DNA from: Chitinophagaceae bacterium
GTDB lineage: Bacteria > Bacteroidota > Bacteroidia > Chitinophagales > Chitinophagaceae
Direction: 5' to 3'
Length of the DNA stretch: 64,000 nt
Assembly (NCBI GenBank): GCA_016786845.1
Contig: JAEUVB010000002.1
Location: 28,211-92,210, forward strand
Shown here in pieces: positions 35,984-45,776 of this stretch. Position 1 is the first letter of the stretch. Each line of letters begins with the position of its first letter. The position numbers and the translations under genes are program-made. The notes below the pieces were generated by a model. The model did not search any database, was not told the DNA's origin, and worked only from the letters and a program-made list of their open reading frames with translations.

Positions 35984-36046
35984 GGGGTGAGATCAGTTAG
36001 ACATATTGACTACATTCAACATTAAGCATTCACCATTCAACACTCC

Positions 36047-36928
36047 TCAATACCCCGATCCACTCGCCCCTATCTTTTCTATCGGATGCCATGTGGTTTT
36101 TATTTCTTGTAAATCCAGGATGAGGTAAGGATTTTCGGAACTACTTAATTTCCAGTCATGGTTCCAATGAAAGAATCGTTTCACGTTCAGTGAACACAGC
36201 TCAGCCATCGCTTTAATTTCTGTCCGATTTTCACGGGCATACACGACAGCATTCACATCCATGTGTGAGGCCATATGGGTATGTAGTTCTTTCAACTGAC
36301 CGGTGAGCACATTCACTACACCACCGGGCAGATCTGAAGTAGCCAATACTTCTGCTAATGTAATACTGCATAGCGGTTTGCTTTCAGAGGCTAAGACCAC
36401 GCATACATTACCGCCGGCGATTACCGGTAAAATCACAGAGACCAAACCCAACAATGATGTATTCTCCGGTGCAATAATTGAAACCACACCGGTGGGTTCG
36501 GGCACAGAAAAATTGAAATGTGCACTGGCTACCGGATTGACTGCACTGAATAGTTGTTGGTATTTATCGCACCAGCCGCAATAATATACGCATCGATCAA
36601 TGGCTGTTTGCACTTCCTGTTCAGCTTGTTTTTGCGTACTGCCCTGCGACATGATTTCCGCAATAAATTGGTGCTTACGACCTTCCATCATTTCTGCAAT
36701 GCGATAAAGAATTTGTCCGCGATTGAAAGCCGATTTTGAGCTCCATCCACCAAAGGCTTTACGGGCAGCCACTACGGCATTCCGAAAATCTTTGCGTGAA
36801 GACAAACACATATTTGCCAGAAGTTCTTTTCCGGAGTTGTAAACGGGATAAAACCGCCCGCTCTCCGTGCGCGGAAACTGTCCGCCTATAAAAATTTTAT
36901 ACGTTTTTTGTATCGATAATCGAGCCAT
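36047..36928 (-). CDS. Aldehyde dehydrogenase-like protein lacking the catalytic half
   Basis: 293 residues aligning with the N-terminal half of aldehyde dehydrogenases: KIFIGGQFPRTESGRFYPVYN, DFRNAVVAARKAFGGWSSKSAFNRGQILYRIAEMME, and the NAD-binding fold (PTGVVSIIAPENTSLLGLVSVILPVIAGGNVCVVLASE, DLPGGVVNVLTG). The LELGGK block, the catalytic Cys and the whole C-terminal domain are missing; a divergent tail (NPYLILDLQEIKTTWHPIEKIGASGSGY) replaces them. The frame is clean, and 30 bp upstream lies the full-length enzyme. This suggests a maintained partner or regulatory subunit rather than a fresh pseudogene. A similar arrangement with deoC is known from other bacteria, but its role is not defined. 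Confidence 0.85.
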   Translation of the reverse strand: MARLSIQKTYKIFIGGQFPRTESGRFYPVYNSGKELLANMCLSSRKDFRNAVVAARKAFGGWSSKSAFNRGQILYRIAEMMEGRKHQFIAEIMSQGSTQKQAEQEVQTAIDRCVYYCGWCDKYQQLFSAVNPVASAHFNFSVPEPTGVVSIIAPENTSLLGLVSVILPVIAGGNVCVVLASESKPLCSITLAEVLATSDLPGGVVNVLTGQLKELHTHMASHMDVNAVVYARENRTEIKAMAELCSLNVKRFFHWNHDWKLSSSENPYLILDLQEIKTTWHPIEKIGASGSGY

Positions 36929-36958
36929 GTTGTAAGCTTAATAGGATGATGTAATGAT

Positions 36959-38500
36959 TTAAGATTGCAATGAAACATAAGGGTATAATCCGTGTAGTCC
37001 GCCTTCTCTTCCGAAACCACTTTCTTTATATCCGCCGAAGGGCGATGCAGGATCAAATTTATTATAGGTATTGGCCCAGACCACACCAGCGCGAAGCTGA
37101 GTGGTCAGGTTGAATATTTTACTGCCCTTGTCGGTCCATACCCCGGCACTGAGTCCGTATGGAATATTATTGGCCTTTTCAATCACTTCTTCTAAGGTTC
37201 TGAAGGTTTGAACGGCTAATACCGGTCCGAAAATTTCTTCTTGTACAATGCGATGAGACTGACTGGTATGCAGAAACAAAGTAGGCTTGCAGAAAAATCC
37301 TTTTGCCGGCAGTGCGCATTCCGGTTGATATATTTCAGCACCTTCTTTGATCCCAATTTTAATGTACTGATTGATCTTGTCCATTTGTTCCTTTGAATTG
37401 ATGGCGCCGATATCGGTATTCTTATCCATAGGGTCACCTACGATTAAGGTCTTCATTCTTTGTTTGAGTTTACGGATGACCAGTTCCGCTACATTCTCCT
37501 GAATAAATAATCGTGAACCGGCACAACATACATGTCCTTGATTAAAGAAGATACCGTTCACAATCCCTTCAACGGCCTGATCGATGGGTGCATCATCGAA
37601 TATGATATGAGCCGCTTTGCCGCCCAATTCAAGGGTAGCTTTTTTAGGTGTACCGGCTATGGCTTTCTGAATATATTTCCCGACCGGTGTACTCCCGGTA
37701 AATGCAATCTTATCAATACCCGGGTGATTGACTAGGGATGCGCCAGCAGGGCCAAACCCGGTGACGATATTCACTACACCTTCAGGTACACCGGCATCAT
37801 GGATGAGTTCGGCCAATTTTAATGCCGTTAATGGTGTGCTCTCCGCAGGCTTCAAGACCACCGTATTTCCGGTGGCGAGTGCAGGAGCCAATTTCCAGGC
37901 CGCCATCAATAAAGGAAAATTCCATGGAATAATTTGTCCGGCTACACCCAATGATTTTGGTTTCGCATTTGGAAAGGCATAGTCCAGTTTATCGGCCCAT
38001 CCGGCATAATAAAAGAAATGATTAGCCGCCAAGGGAATATCGATGTCCCGACTTTCACGTATGGGTTTACCGCCGTTCATCGTTTCGATGACAGCAAATT
38101 CTCTTGCTCTTTCCTGCATCATACGGGCAATACGAAAGATATATTTCGCACGTTCTTTTCCAGGCAGTTTACCCCAGTGCTGATCATAGGCTTTACGGGC
38201 AGCCGTTACTGCCAGATGGATATCCTTTTCGTTTCCATCCGCAATTTTTGCAATCACTTCACCCGAGGCAGGATTAATGGTTTCGTAATATTTCCCTGAA
38301 TTGGGTTTTACAAATTTTCCTCCTATGTAGAGATCATATTTTTCTTTCAAGGTCACATGATCTTTACTTTCCGGGGCCGGTGCATACTTCCAGAAATCGT
38401 CGGAACTTGGGTTCTCCGTTTTTTGTGCGGAGACCTTTTTGGTCGTAACTACACTTTTCTTTGCGATGGGTTTGGTCACTTTCTTTTTTGCGATCGCCAT
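36959..38500 (-). CDS. NAD(P)-dependent aldehyde dehydrogenase with Lys-rich N-terminal extension
   Basis: 513 residues. A Lys/Thr/Val-rich N-terminus (AIAKKKVTKPIAKKSVVTTKK, about 30 residues) precedes a full aldehyde dehydrogenase: DLYIGGKFVKPNSGKYYETINPASGEV, QIIPWNFPLLMAAWKLAPALATGN, FTGSTPVGKYIQKA, LELGGKAAHIIF with the general-base Glu, and FFNQGHVCCAGSRLF with the catalytic Cys, then EEIFGPVLAVQTF. It begins 10 bp after deoC, so one role is to oxidise the acetaldehyde set free by deoxyribose-phosphate aldolase to acetate. The histone-H1-like basic extension is unusual for the family and may bind DNA or a partner. Confidence 0.92.
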   Translation of the reverse strand: MAIAKKKVTKPIAKKSVVTTKKVSAQKTENPSSDDFWKYAPAPESKDHVTLKEKYDLYIGGKFVKPNSGKYYETINPASGEVIAKIADGNEKDIHLAVTAARKAYDQHWGKLPGKERAKYIFRIARMMQERAREFAVIETMNGGKPIRESRDIDIPLAANHFFYYAGWADKLDYAFPNAKPKSLGVAGQIIPWNFPLLMAAWKLAPALATGNTVVLKPAESTPLTALKLAELIHDAGVPEGVVNIVTGFGPAGASLVNHPGIDKIAFTGSTPVGKYIQKAIAGTPKKATLELGGKAAHIIFDDAPIDQAVEGIVNGIFFNQGHVCCAGSRLFIQENVAELVIRKLKQRMKTLIVGDPMDKNTDIGAINSKEQMDKINQYIKIGIKEGAEIYQPECALPAKGFFCKPTLFLHTSQSHRIVQEEIFGPVLAVQTFRTLEEVIEKANNIPYGLSAGVWTDKGSKIFNLTTQLRAGVVWANTYNKFDPASPFGGYKESGFGREGGLHGLYPYVSLQS

Positions 38501-38510
38501 AAATATTTTT

Positions 38511-39416
38511 TTAGTCTTTAGAAAGATAATCGGAAGAGTAATAGGCGCCTGTCTGTTCTTTACCGATTTGCATCAGGATATCATTGGCCAAACTGCTGGC
38601 GCCGAATCGAAACCAATGATTGTTCATCCAGGCAGTGCCCAATGTTTCATAGAGCATAACCAGATACTGCAGGGCTATTTTGGCTGTTGAAATGCCACCG
38701 GCAGGTTTCATACCAATCATGATGCCGGTACGATCAAAGTGATCTTTGATGGCCTGAAGCATGACCAGAGTCACCGGCATGGTAGCGGCAGGCTGTATTT
38801 TTCCGGTAGATGTTTTAATAAAATCTGCTCCGGCAGCAATAGCAATATCACTGGCGAGTCGTACATGATCGAGCGTAGACAATTCACCGGTTTCGAGTAT
38901 GACTTTGAGGCGGGCCATTCCGCAAGCTTCCTTGATTGCCGCGATTTCGTCATATACAAAATTGTAGTTTCCTTGTAAAAATTCACCCCGACTAATAACC
39001 ATATCCACTTCATCAGCACCGTGATCGACCGCCATTTTAGTATCCAATAGTTTAATACGGCGATTAGAATTACCGCTGGGAAAGGCGGTGGCCACCGAGG
39101 CGACTTTGATGCCGGAATTTCCTAAATGTTTCTTTGCCGTTTTCACATGATTAGGATATACGCATATGGCTGCAACCTTAGGAACATCTAGCAAATGATC
39201 GGCCAGGTGTTGTGCTTTATAACAAAGTTGTTGCACCTTGCCGACCGTATCCTTACCCTCCAGTGTAGTAAGGTCTATCATATTCAGCGCCATTTTTAAA
39301 CCCTGCATCTTACTTTCTTTTTTGATACTACGGGTATTGAAACGGGCCACGCGCTCTTCCACACCCACCTGATCGATGGGTGAAGCGTGATGTACGTTGG
39401 GTGGTAATGGGAGCAT
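38511..39416 (-). CDS. deoC: Deoxyribose-phosphate aldolase
   Basis: 301 residues from the ATG at 39416 (MLPLPPNVHHASPIDQVGVEERVARFNTR); a TTG at 39491 would add 25 unlike residues. Conserved blocks are NMIDLTTLEG, GADEVDMVISRGEF, LKVILETGEL and the Schiff-base lysine in GADFIKTSTGKIQPAAT. It is longer than E. coli DeoC because of its N-terminal arm, a type common in actinobacteria and Bacteroidota. It cleaves 2-deoxyribose-5-phosphate to glyceraldehyde-3-phosphate and acetaldehyde. It heads the unit deoC-aldehyde dehydrogenase-truncated aldehyde dehydrogenase, which would channel DNA-derived sugar to acetate. Confidence 0.94.
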   Translation of the reverse strand: MLPLPPNVHHASPIDQVGVEERVARFNTRSIKKESKMQGLKMALNMIDLTTLEGKDTVGKVQQLCYKAQHLADHLLDVPKVAAICVYPNHVKTAKKHLGNSGIKVASVATAFPSGNSNRRIKLLDTKMAVDHGADEVDMVISRGEFLQGNYNFVYDEIAAIKEACGMARLKVILETGELSTLDHVRLASDIAIAAGADFIKTSTGKIQPAATMPVTLVMLQAIKDHFDRTGIMIGMKPAGGISTAKIALQYLVMLYETLGTAWMNNHWFRFGASSLANDILMQIGKEQTGAYYSSDYLSKD

Positions 39417-39565
39417 ATCTGATATTTTTAAAAATAGACTGAAAACAATATCGTTTGTGGTAAATCTATTCTCAGGGATAAAGATAGGCAATTGGCATTT
39501 GCTTCCAAATCTAAAGGTCCGGTGTTTAAAGAAAACATACCATAGGGCATTCGGTAATTAAAAAT

Positions 39566-42067
39566 TTACGGACGTCTGTTCCTGTAGTTGTGAATGAATT
39601 TTATGCTTTCCAGAAGAATCAATACTGAAGAAGCGCCAATCAGGGAGGGTACAAAGTGCTGATAACCCGGAAACTCAAAGCTAAAGGTCTGCTGCAAAAA
39701 TGGAACCGATATAATCAGAAAGAGCAGTATGGCAGCCAAAATGATGATCGTCCATAAAGCCGGATTTTTTTCGCTCAACACGGCCATAAAACTTCTTGTT
39801 TTAGAAAGATTACTAAGGATGAGAAATACATTGCCAATGATCAGAGAGGTAAATGTAATCGCCCTGACTTCCTTATCCGAATGTCCTTCATCTAAAGAAA
39901 GAAAATAGACCGAAATAGTCATTGCCAACAATAGCAGCCCCTGGAGAAAACTATAAAATATTTTTTTACCGCCAAAAAACTGATCGTTGGGGTCTCTTGG
40001 CAGGCGTTGCATGATATTTTTTTCTTCTTGTTCATATTCAAAAGCGATAGAACAGGAAGGGTCAATGATCAGCTCCATGATGACGATGTGTAAAGGCATC
40101 AGTAGGATTGGAAGAGCAGGGAAAAACGCAGGTAATAAAGTGAGTCCGATAATAGGTATATGAATGGCAATGATATAGGACATCGCCTTTTGCAGATTAT
40201 CGTAAATTCTTCTACCCAATCGGATAGCAGAAACGATAGACGAAAAGTTGTCATCCAAAAGCACGAGCGATGATGCTTCACGAGCCACATCGGTACCTTT
40301 ATTGCCCATAGCGATACCAATATGGGCCGCTTTCAAGGCAGGTGCATCATTCACACCATCGCCCGTCATCGCCACGATTTCACCATTGGCTTTTAAAGCC
40401 TGTACAATACGAAGTTTTTGTTCGGGTACGATTCTGGCAAAAATATTGATGCCTGAAATTTTCTCCCTTAACTCTTCATCACTTAATTTTTTCAACTGAT
40501 CGCCGGTCATGATTTCGTTTTCTGTACTCATACCGATCTGTGTTGCAATACTTCTCGCTGTAGCCGGATAATCGCCGGTGATCATAATAATTTTAATACC
40601 GGCATCTTTGCTTTCCAATATAGCTTGAGGAACTTCAGGTCGAATGGGGTCTTCAAAGCCTATCAGTCCCTGAAAGGTAAAGTCAAAGTCTTCTTGTCGT
40701 TCCGGAATCACATCGCTGTCTAAATAGGCATAGGCTACGGCCAGTACCCGATAGCCCTCTGCCGCAAATTTTTGCACCACCGACAAATATTGCTGACTTT
40801 CCTGTTCATTCACTCGACAGAGTTTGAGTACGGCTTCCGGTGCACCTTTACAGGCAACAACATATGTGCGATCCGTATCATTCTTCAACACTCGGGTCAT
40901 CGCAAACAATGATTTCGATAATGGAAATTCTTTAAGCAGTAGTGTATATTTTTCCGCATTCTTGTTAAAGGATAGGCTACTGCTTGTAATGGCCTTTTCC
41001 ATAGGATCTATTGTATCCTGTTGAGAGGCACGATGTGCATTCAAAAGAATTTCTGAGATCTTGTTTTCTTTCCCGATAAAGTCGGCTCTAAGGATGTCTT
41101 CACCCTGTGTATGTATAGCCGCTACCGACATCTGATTCTGAGTGATTGTCCCGGTTTTGTCGGTACATAAAACGGTAGCAGAACCTAGAGTCTCAATAGC
41201 CGTTGGATTTCTTGTCAATACATTCTTTTTCGATAATCGCCAGGCACCCAGGGCCAGAAAAATAGTGAGGACTACCGGGAATTCTTCCGGCAGTATGGCC
41301 ATGGATGATGCCAGCCCGTTCAACAGCGATTGGATGAAATGACCTCTCGTATAATAGAATGCTGCTACAACGCCTACACTAATCACGATGCCAATGATAA
41401 AAAGGTTACGAATGAGGACCTTCATCTCCTTTTGCATCCGTGTTTCATCTTGTTGAATTTGTTGTAAGGATTTTCCGATGATGCCAAACTGAGAATTTAA
41501 TCCTGTAGCCGTCACTTTCACGAAGGCCTTACCTTGTACGACCAAAGTGCCACTGAAAACAAGTCCGTTTGAGTTGTTCTTATTTTGCTGCACTGATTTA
41601 TTCACCGCTACAGATTCTCCTGTTAGCATGGATTCATCAACGGTCAAATGGGTGGAATCTATCACAACACCATCAGCAGGAATACGATCTCCTTCATTTA
41701 AAATCAGAATGTCGTCCGGAACAACTTCTCGGCCTGCAATGCGTGTCTCAAGGCCTTCTCGAATCACGAGCGCTCGTGGAGAGGATAGTTTTTTAAGGGA
41801 TTCCAGGGCCTTTTCCGTTTTCTGATATTGATAAAAAGTGATGAAAATAATGATCAGAATGGTCGACAAGAGTATTATCCCTTCCTGATAATCGCCCAAT
41901 AGAATATACAATACGCCACAGCCGATGAGTAAAAGAAACATCGGCTCCTTCATCACTTCAAAGGCTATGCGAAGGATATGCTTGGGCGCTTCCGACGGCA
42001 ATTCATTATAGCCATGCGCGATGAGTTGTTTTCGAACTTCCTCTTTGTTTAAACCTTTATGCATCAT
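39566..42067 (-). CDS. Calcium-type cation-translocating P-type ATPase
   Basis: 833 residues from the first of two ATG codons at 42067 (MMHKGLNKEEVRKQLIAHGYNELP). It has the type II layout: N-terminal cation-ATPase domain, transmembrane pair, actuator domain (DESMLTGESVAVNKS), PEEFPVVLTIFLALGAWRLSKKNVLTR in helix 4, phosphorylation Asp in VLCTDKTGTITQNQM near residue 310, TGDYPATA, AMTGDGVNDAPALKAAHIGIAMG, and six C-terminal helices. The PEEFP motif is that of Ca2+/Mn2+ pumps related to PMR1 or LMCA1. It probably exports Ca2+ from the cytoplasm; the ion is inferred. Upstream, 280 bp of AT-rich sequence separate it from the efflux operon with no clear promoter. Confidence 0.92.
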   Translation of the reverse strand: MMHKGLNKEEVRKQLIAHGYNELPSEAPKHILRIAFEVMKEPMFLLLIGCGVLYILLGDYQEGIILLSTILIIIFITFYQYQKTEKALESLKKLSSPRALVIREGLETRIAGREVVPDDILILNEGDRIPADGVVIDSTHLTVDESMLTGESVAVNKSVQQNKNNSNGLVFSGTLVVQGKAFVKVTATGLNSQFGIIGKSLQQIQQDETRMQKEMKVLIRNLFIIGIVISVGVVAAFYYTRGHFIQSLLNGLASSMAILPEEFPVVLTIFLALGAWRLSKKNVLTRNPTAIETLGSATVLCTDKTGTITQNQMSVAAIHTQGEDILRADFIGKENKISEILLNAHRASQQDTIDPMEKAITSSSLSFNKNAEKYTLLLKEFPLSKSLFAMTRVLKNDTDRTYVVACKGAPEAVLKLCRVNEQESQQYLSVVQKFAAEGYRVLAVAYAYLDSDVIPERQEDFDFTFQGLIGFEDPIRPEVPQAILESKDAGIKIIMITGDYPATARSIATQIGMSTENEIMTGDQLKKLSDEELREKISGINIFARIVPEQKLRIVQALKANGEIVAMTGDGVNDAPALKAAHIGIAMGNKGTDVAREASSLVLLDDNFSSIVSAIRLGRRIYDNLQKAMSYIIAIHIPIIGLTLLPAFFPALPILLMPLHIVIMELIIDPSCSIAFEYEQEEKNIMQRLPRDPNDQFFGGKKIFYSFLQGLLLLAMTISVYFLSLDEGHSDKEVRAITFTSLIIGNVFLILSNLSKTRSFMAVLSEKNPALWTIIILAAILLFLIISVPFLQQTFSFEFPGYQHFVPSLIGASSVLILLESIKFIHNYRNRRP

Positions 42068-42347
42068 ACAACTACCAATACCTTTAGCCTGATTTGAGCG
42101 AATGAAGTTCAATGATATTAAAATCACTCAACAGCATATCATGCCGGTATATTATATGTAAATATACAATACAATGATGGCTATCTTATCATGTTCAAAT
42201 ATGCAGAGTAATACTAGGGATTTAACCGATGAAAAAACTGCGATACATGCTCAATATGGCTGTGAGGGCAAGATCGTTATAAAGATATCACGTAAAAAAG
42301 TACAGGTAGTCTATCCTCGTTTTGGGATAATGTGGATTAGAGCATCC

Positions 42348-45300
42348 TTATCGTCCCATCATCTTCTTGATCTTTTCCTTTCTGTTCAAGGCCATCAGCA
42401 TCATCACCGGAACAATGATCAGCGTAATGATGGTAGCGAATCCTAGTCCAAAGATCATGGTCCAACTGAGTGGCCCCCAGAATGCCACACTATCTCCACC
42501 AAAGAAGATATGCGGATTGCCGGTTTGGAACAACAGGGCAAAGTCCATATTCAAACCAACAGCCAGTGGAATCAATCCGAGCATAGTGGCCGTGGCGGTC
42601 AGCAATACCGGTGTCATACGGGTTCGACCTGCTTCCATCAATGCATCATATGGCGATAGTCCTTCCTTGAGTTTTATATCTGAAAATTCGATCAACAAGA
42701 TACCATTCCTAACCACGATACCTGCGAGGACCACAATACCGATACCGGTCATTACAATCACGAAGTCCATGTTGAAAATACCGATACCCAGGAATACGCC
42801 AATCACACTCAGAATAATTTCACTCATGATGATGAGGGTACGTGAAATAGAGTTGAATTGTGCAATCAGAATCAGAAAGATCAAACCAATGGAGGTCAAT
42901 AAGGCACCGCCTAAGAAAGCGCCTGTTTCCTTTTGTTCTTCTTGTTCACCACCCATACGAATATTGATTCCCGATGCTGCTACAAACTGATCAATCTCTC
43001 TTTGCACTTCGGCCACCACCTCATTGGGGTTAAAGCCATCTATGACATTGGAGGATAAAGTGATAATTTGTTTTTCATCTTTACGTTTAATACCACCATA
43101 GGTATATCCATAATGAATGTCTACAAAACTACTTATAGGTACCTGGCGTACACGTCCTTGCATGGCCATATCACGATAAGTGATCGTAAGATTTCTAACT
43201 AAGTCAATATTATTTCTTTGATCACTATTTAATCTTAAGGTAATTGGGTAATCATCTTTGGCATCACGAAAACGGGAGATTTCTTGTCCGAATACTGCGG
43301 TGCGCAAATCGCCGGTAATCCATCCTGTACTCAATCCTTCAGCTGCAATACGCTCACGATTGATATCAAAGATGATTTCGGGTTTATTGGCCTGAAAATC
43401 ACTCTTGAGTTCTTCCACGCCGCCAATCTGTTTGCTGTCGAGATAGCGTTTGAGACGTTTGGATGAAGCAATCAATGTATCCAGATTATCTCCGGTAATT
43501 TCGATCACGATTGGTTTAGGTGTTGGCGGACCACCGGATTCCTTATCTACAACGATCTGAGTTCCGGGTACTCCTTTTACAGACTGACGAACTTTATTCA
43601 GCAGTTCTTGTGTTGACTTACCGTTTCGCTCCGCAAATTTGACATACGACACAGTAATCTTACCCCGGTTTGGATATTCTCCAATTTCTCCGGCCTCTTG
43701 ATTGGTTGCGCCTACTTTAACATTGGAGATCACCGAAGTCACAATTTTACTTCGTTTCCCGGTAGCGGGATCCTTCAACGCTTCATCCACTTTTGCTTCG
43801 AGTTGTTTCAGCACCTGATTGGTTTTATTTTGATCCGTACCTTCAGGCATAGTCAGATAGACATAAGTGAAGTTGGGCTCACTTTCAGGGAAGAATAATA
43901 CTTTGGGCGAACGAACACCGATCAACATAATCGATCCGATGAACAACAATATCACTGCGGTTAATGTTTGCCAACGATGGTTAAGGGTCCATGCCAGGCG
44001 ACGCAAATACCAGTTTTGAACTGCAGGCCAAATGCGTGACTGGAAAGTATGGATGATTTTGACCAATACAAATTTGTTGAGCAAAAACATCAGCCACATG
44101 AACAACACGAAATTTCCGGTGCCGTGAAATCCAAATACATGAGACAATATCCCAACGATCACAAAAATGATACTGACCATGGTGGTCCGCTTGGTCCATT
44201 TAATTTTTTTCTTTCCATCGTATTCTTCATCCTTCATAAAATCTACCGCAAAAACCGGATTGATAATATACGCCACCAATAATGAAGCTAACAAGGTTAT
44301 GATCAATGTAATAGGAAGATAAAACATAAACTCACCGATGACACCTTTCCAAAAAGCCAGAGGAATAAAAGGAAGTAAGGTGGTGATGGTGCCGGTTAAT
44401 ACCGGCAGAAATACTTCACCCGTAGCTTTTTTGACCGCCTCTTTCGCAGATATTTTTTCATCATGAAATATCCGGTGTGAATTTTCTATCACCACAATCG
44501 CATCATCCACCACAATACCCAATGCCAGTAGGAAAGAGAAAAGAACAATCATGTTGAGGGTAAATCCTATGCTCGGCAATACCATAAACGCAATGGCACA
44601 AGATAATGGAACCGACATGGCAACGAAAAGCGCGTTGGTCGTACCCATGAAAAACATGAGAATGATGGTCACTAACGCAAATCCGATAATGATGGTATTG
44701 ATCAGATCATGAATCGTGGTCCGGGTGGCATCACTTTGATCTCCGGTTAATACAACATTTAATTCTTTGGGTAATTCCTTTGATTTCGTTTCATCAACGA
44801 TAGCACGAATTTTATCACTCGCATCGATCAGGTTTTTGCCTGCTCGTTTGATTACATTCAGCGTTATCACATTCTGACCATCTAAGCGGGCAAAGCTCTC
44901 CTGTTCTTTATAGGTATCTTTAACTTCGGCGATATCTTTAATGCTGACATTGGCACCAAAAGGATTCTTCACTACGATGTTGCCAATCTCATCGGCGGAT
45001 TTGAATACTTTTTTAATACTGATAATTCTTTGTTCGCCATCAATTTTCACCAGGCCCGGAGTCGCTTCAATATTTTCATATCCTATCGCATTCTGAATAT
45101 CCCGAAAAGACAATTGTGCCGAGGTCATTTTGATCAAGTCTACATTGATTTGGATTTCACGTTCCAGTCCACCCACTTTAGTGACTTTCTTAATTTCAGA
45201 TAATCCTTCGATCTTATCACTGAGACGATCTGCATAATTCTCCAAACGTTTCAAATCATAGTTGCCATAAATATTGACATACATGATTGGAATTTCCGAA

Positions 45301-45707
45301 ACGTCGATCTCTATGATTTGAGGTTCATTGGGTAAATTCTGCGGAAGGTCAGGACGCGCTTTATCTACGGCATCTTCTACGCTCTTCTTAGCCTTGTCCA
45401 TTTTCACATCGGTATTGAATTCGGCTTCTACAATGGAGAAATCCTGAAAAGAATTGCTGGTTACTTTTTTGATACCGGTAATGCCTTTAAGTTGCTTTTC
45501 GATATGCTTACTCACCAAATTTTTCATGTTTTCCGGACTTGTTCCCGGATAGATGGTTTGTACATACATCTTGGGAAACTTGATTTCCGGAAACTGCTCT
45601 TTTGGCAAATTAATATAGGAAATCAACCCGACCAACGTAATGATGATCGTGAGTACATATATACTGGTGCGATTGTTTATCGGCCAGTTTGAAGGATTAA
45701 ATTTCAT
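42348..45707 (-). CDS. RND-family efflux pump, inner-membrane permease (HAE1-like)
   Basis: 1119 residues with 12 transmembrane helices and two large periplasmic loops. Key blocks are NRTSIYVLTIIITLVGLISYINLPKEQFPE at the N-terminus, VVDDAIVVIENSHRIFHDE in helix 4 with two Asp residues of the proton relay, and GIVVLAGIVVRNGILLIEF in helix 10. Such pumps expel drugs, detergents or lipophilic compounds together with a periplasmic adaptor and a TolC channel, encoded just upstream. An extended segment around residues 490-570 (EEYDGKKKIKWTKRTTMVSIIFVIVGI) is longer than in AcrB. It is the last gene of the tetR-tolC-adaptor-permease unit. Confidence 0.94.
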   Translation of the reverse strand: MKFNPSNWPINNRTSIYVLTIIITLVGLISYINLPKEQFPEIKFPKMYVQTIYPGTSPENMKNLVSKHIEKQLKGITGIKKVTSNSFQDFSIVEAEFNTDVKMDKAKKSVEDAVDKARPDLPQNLPNEPQIIEIDVSEIPIMYVNIYGNYDLKRLENYADRLSDKIEGLSEIKKVTKVGGLEREIQINVDLIKMTSAQLSFRDIQNAIGYENIEATPGLVKIDGEQRIISIKKVFKSADEIGNIVVKNPFGANVSIKDIAEVKDTYKEQESFARLDGQNVITLNVIKRAGKNLIDASDKIRAIVDETKSKELPKELNVVLTGDQSDATRTTIHDLINTIIIGFALVTIILMFFMGTTNALFVAMSVPLSCAIAFMVLPSIGFTLNMIVLFSFLLALGIVVDDAIVVIENSHRIFHDEKISAKEAVKKATGEVFLPVLTGTITTLLPFIPLAFWKGVIGEFMFYLPITLIITLLASLLVAYIINPVFAVDFMKDEEYDGKKKIKWTKRTTMVSIIFVIVGILSHVFGFHGTGNFVLFMWLMFLLNKFVLVKIIHTFQSRIWPAVQNWYLRRLAWTLNHRWQTLTAVILLFIGSIMLIGVRSPKVLFFPESEPNFTYVYLTMPEGTDQNKTNQVLKQLEAKVDEALKDPATGKRSKIVTSVISNVKVGATNQEAGEIGEYPNRGKITVSYVKFAERNGKSTQELLNKVRQSVKGVPGTQIVVDKESGGPPTPKPIVIEITGDNLDTLIASSKRLKRYLDSKQIGGVEELKSDFQANKPEIIFDINRERIAAEGLSTGWITGDLRTAVFGQEISRFRDAKDDYPITLRLNSDQRNNIDLVRNLTITYRDMAMQGRVRQVPISSFVDIHYGYTYGGIKRKDEKQIITLSSNVIDGFNPNEVVAEVQREIDQFVAASGINIRMGGEQEEQKETGAFLGGALLTSIGLIFLILIAQFNSISRTLIIMSEIILSVIGVFLGIGIFNMDFVIVMTGIGIVVLAGIVVRNGILLIEFSDIKLKEGLSPYDALMEAGRTRMTPVLLTATATMLGLIPLAVGLNMDFALLFQTGNPHIFFGGDSVAFWGPLSWTMIFGLGFATIITLIIVPVMMLMALNRKEKIKKMMGR

Positions 45708-45776
45708 TCGATGAATATTTTTGGTTGATCTTATGATGAGTAATGCGAAAATCCTGTCAGGTGATCCTAATTGGTA

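Noticed and set aside
36047..36928. Frameshifted pseudogene of a full aldehyde dehydrogenase
   Set aside because: The region downstream of the stop (35984-36046) is too short to hold the missing half and shows no remnant of it, so the protein is short by design or by old deletion.
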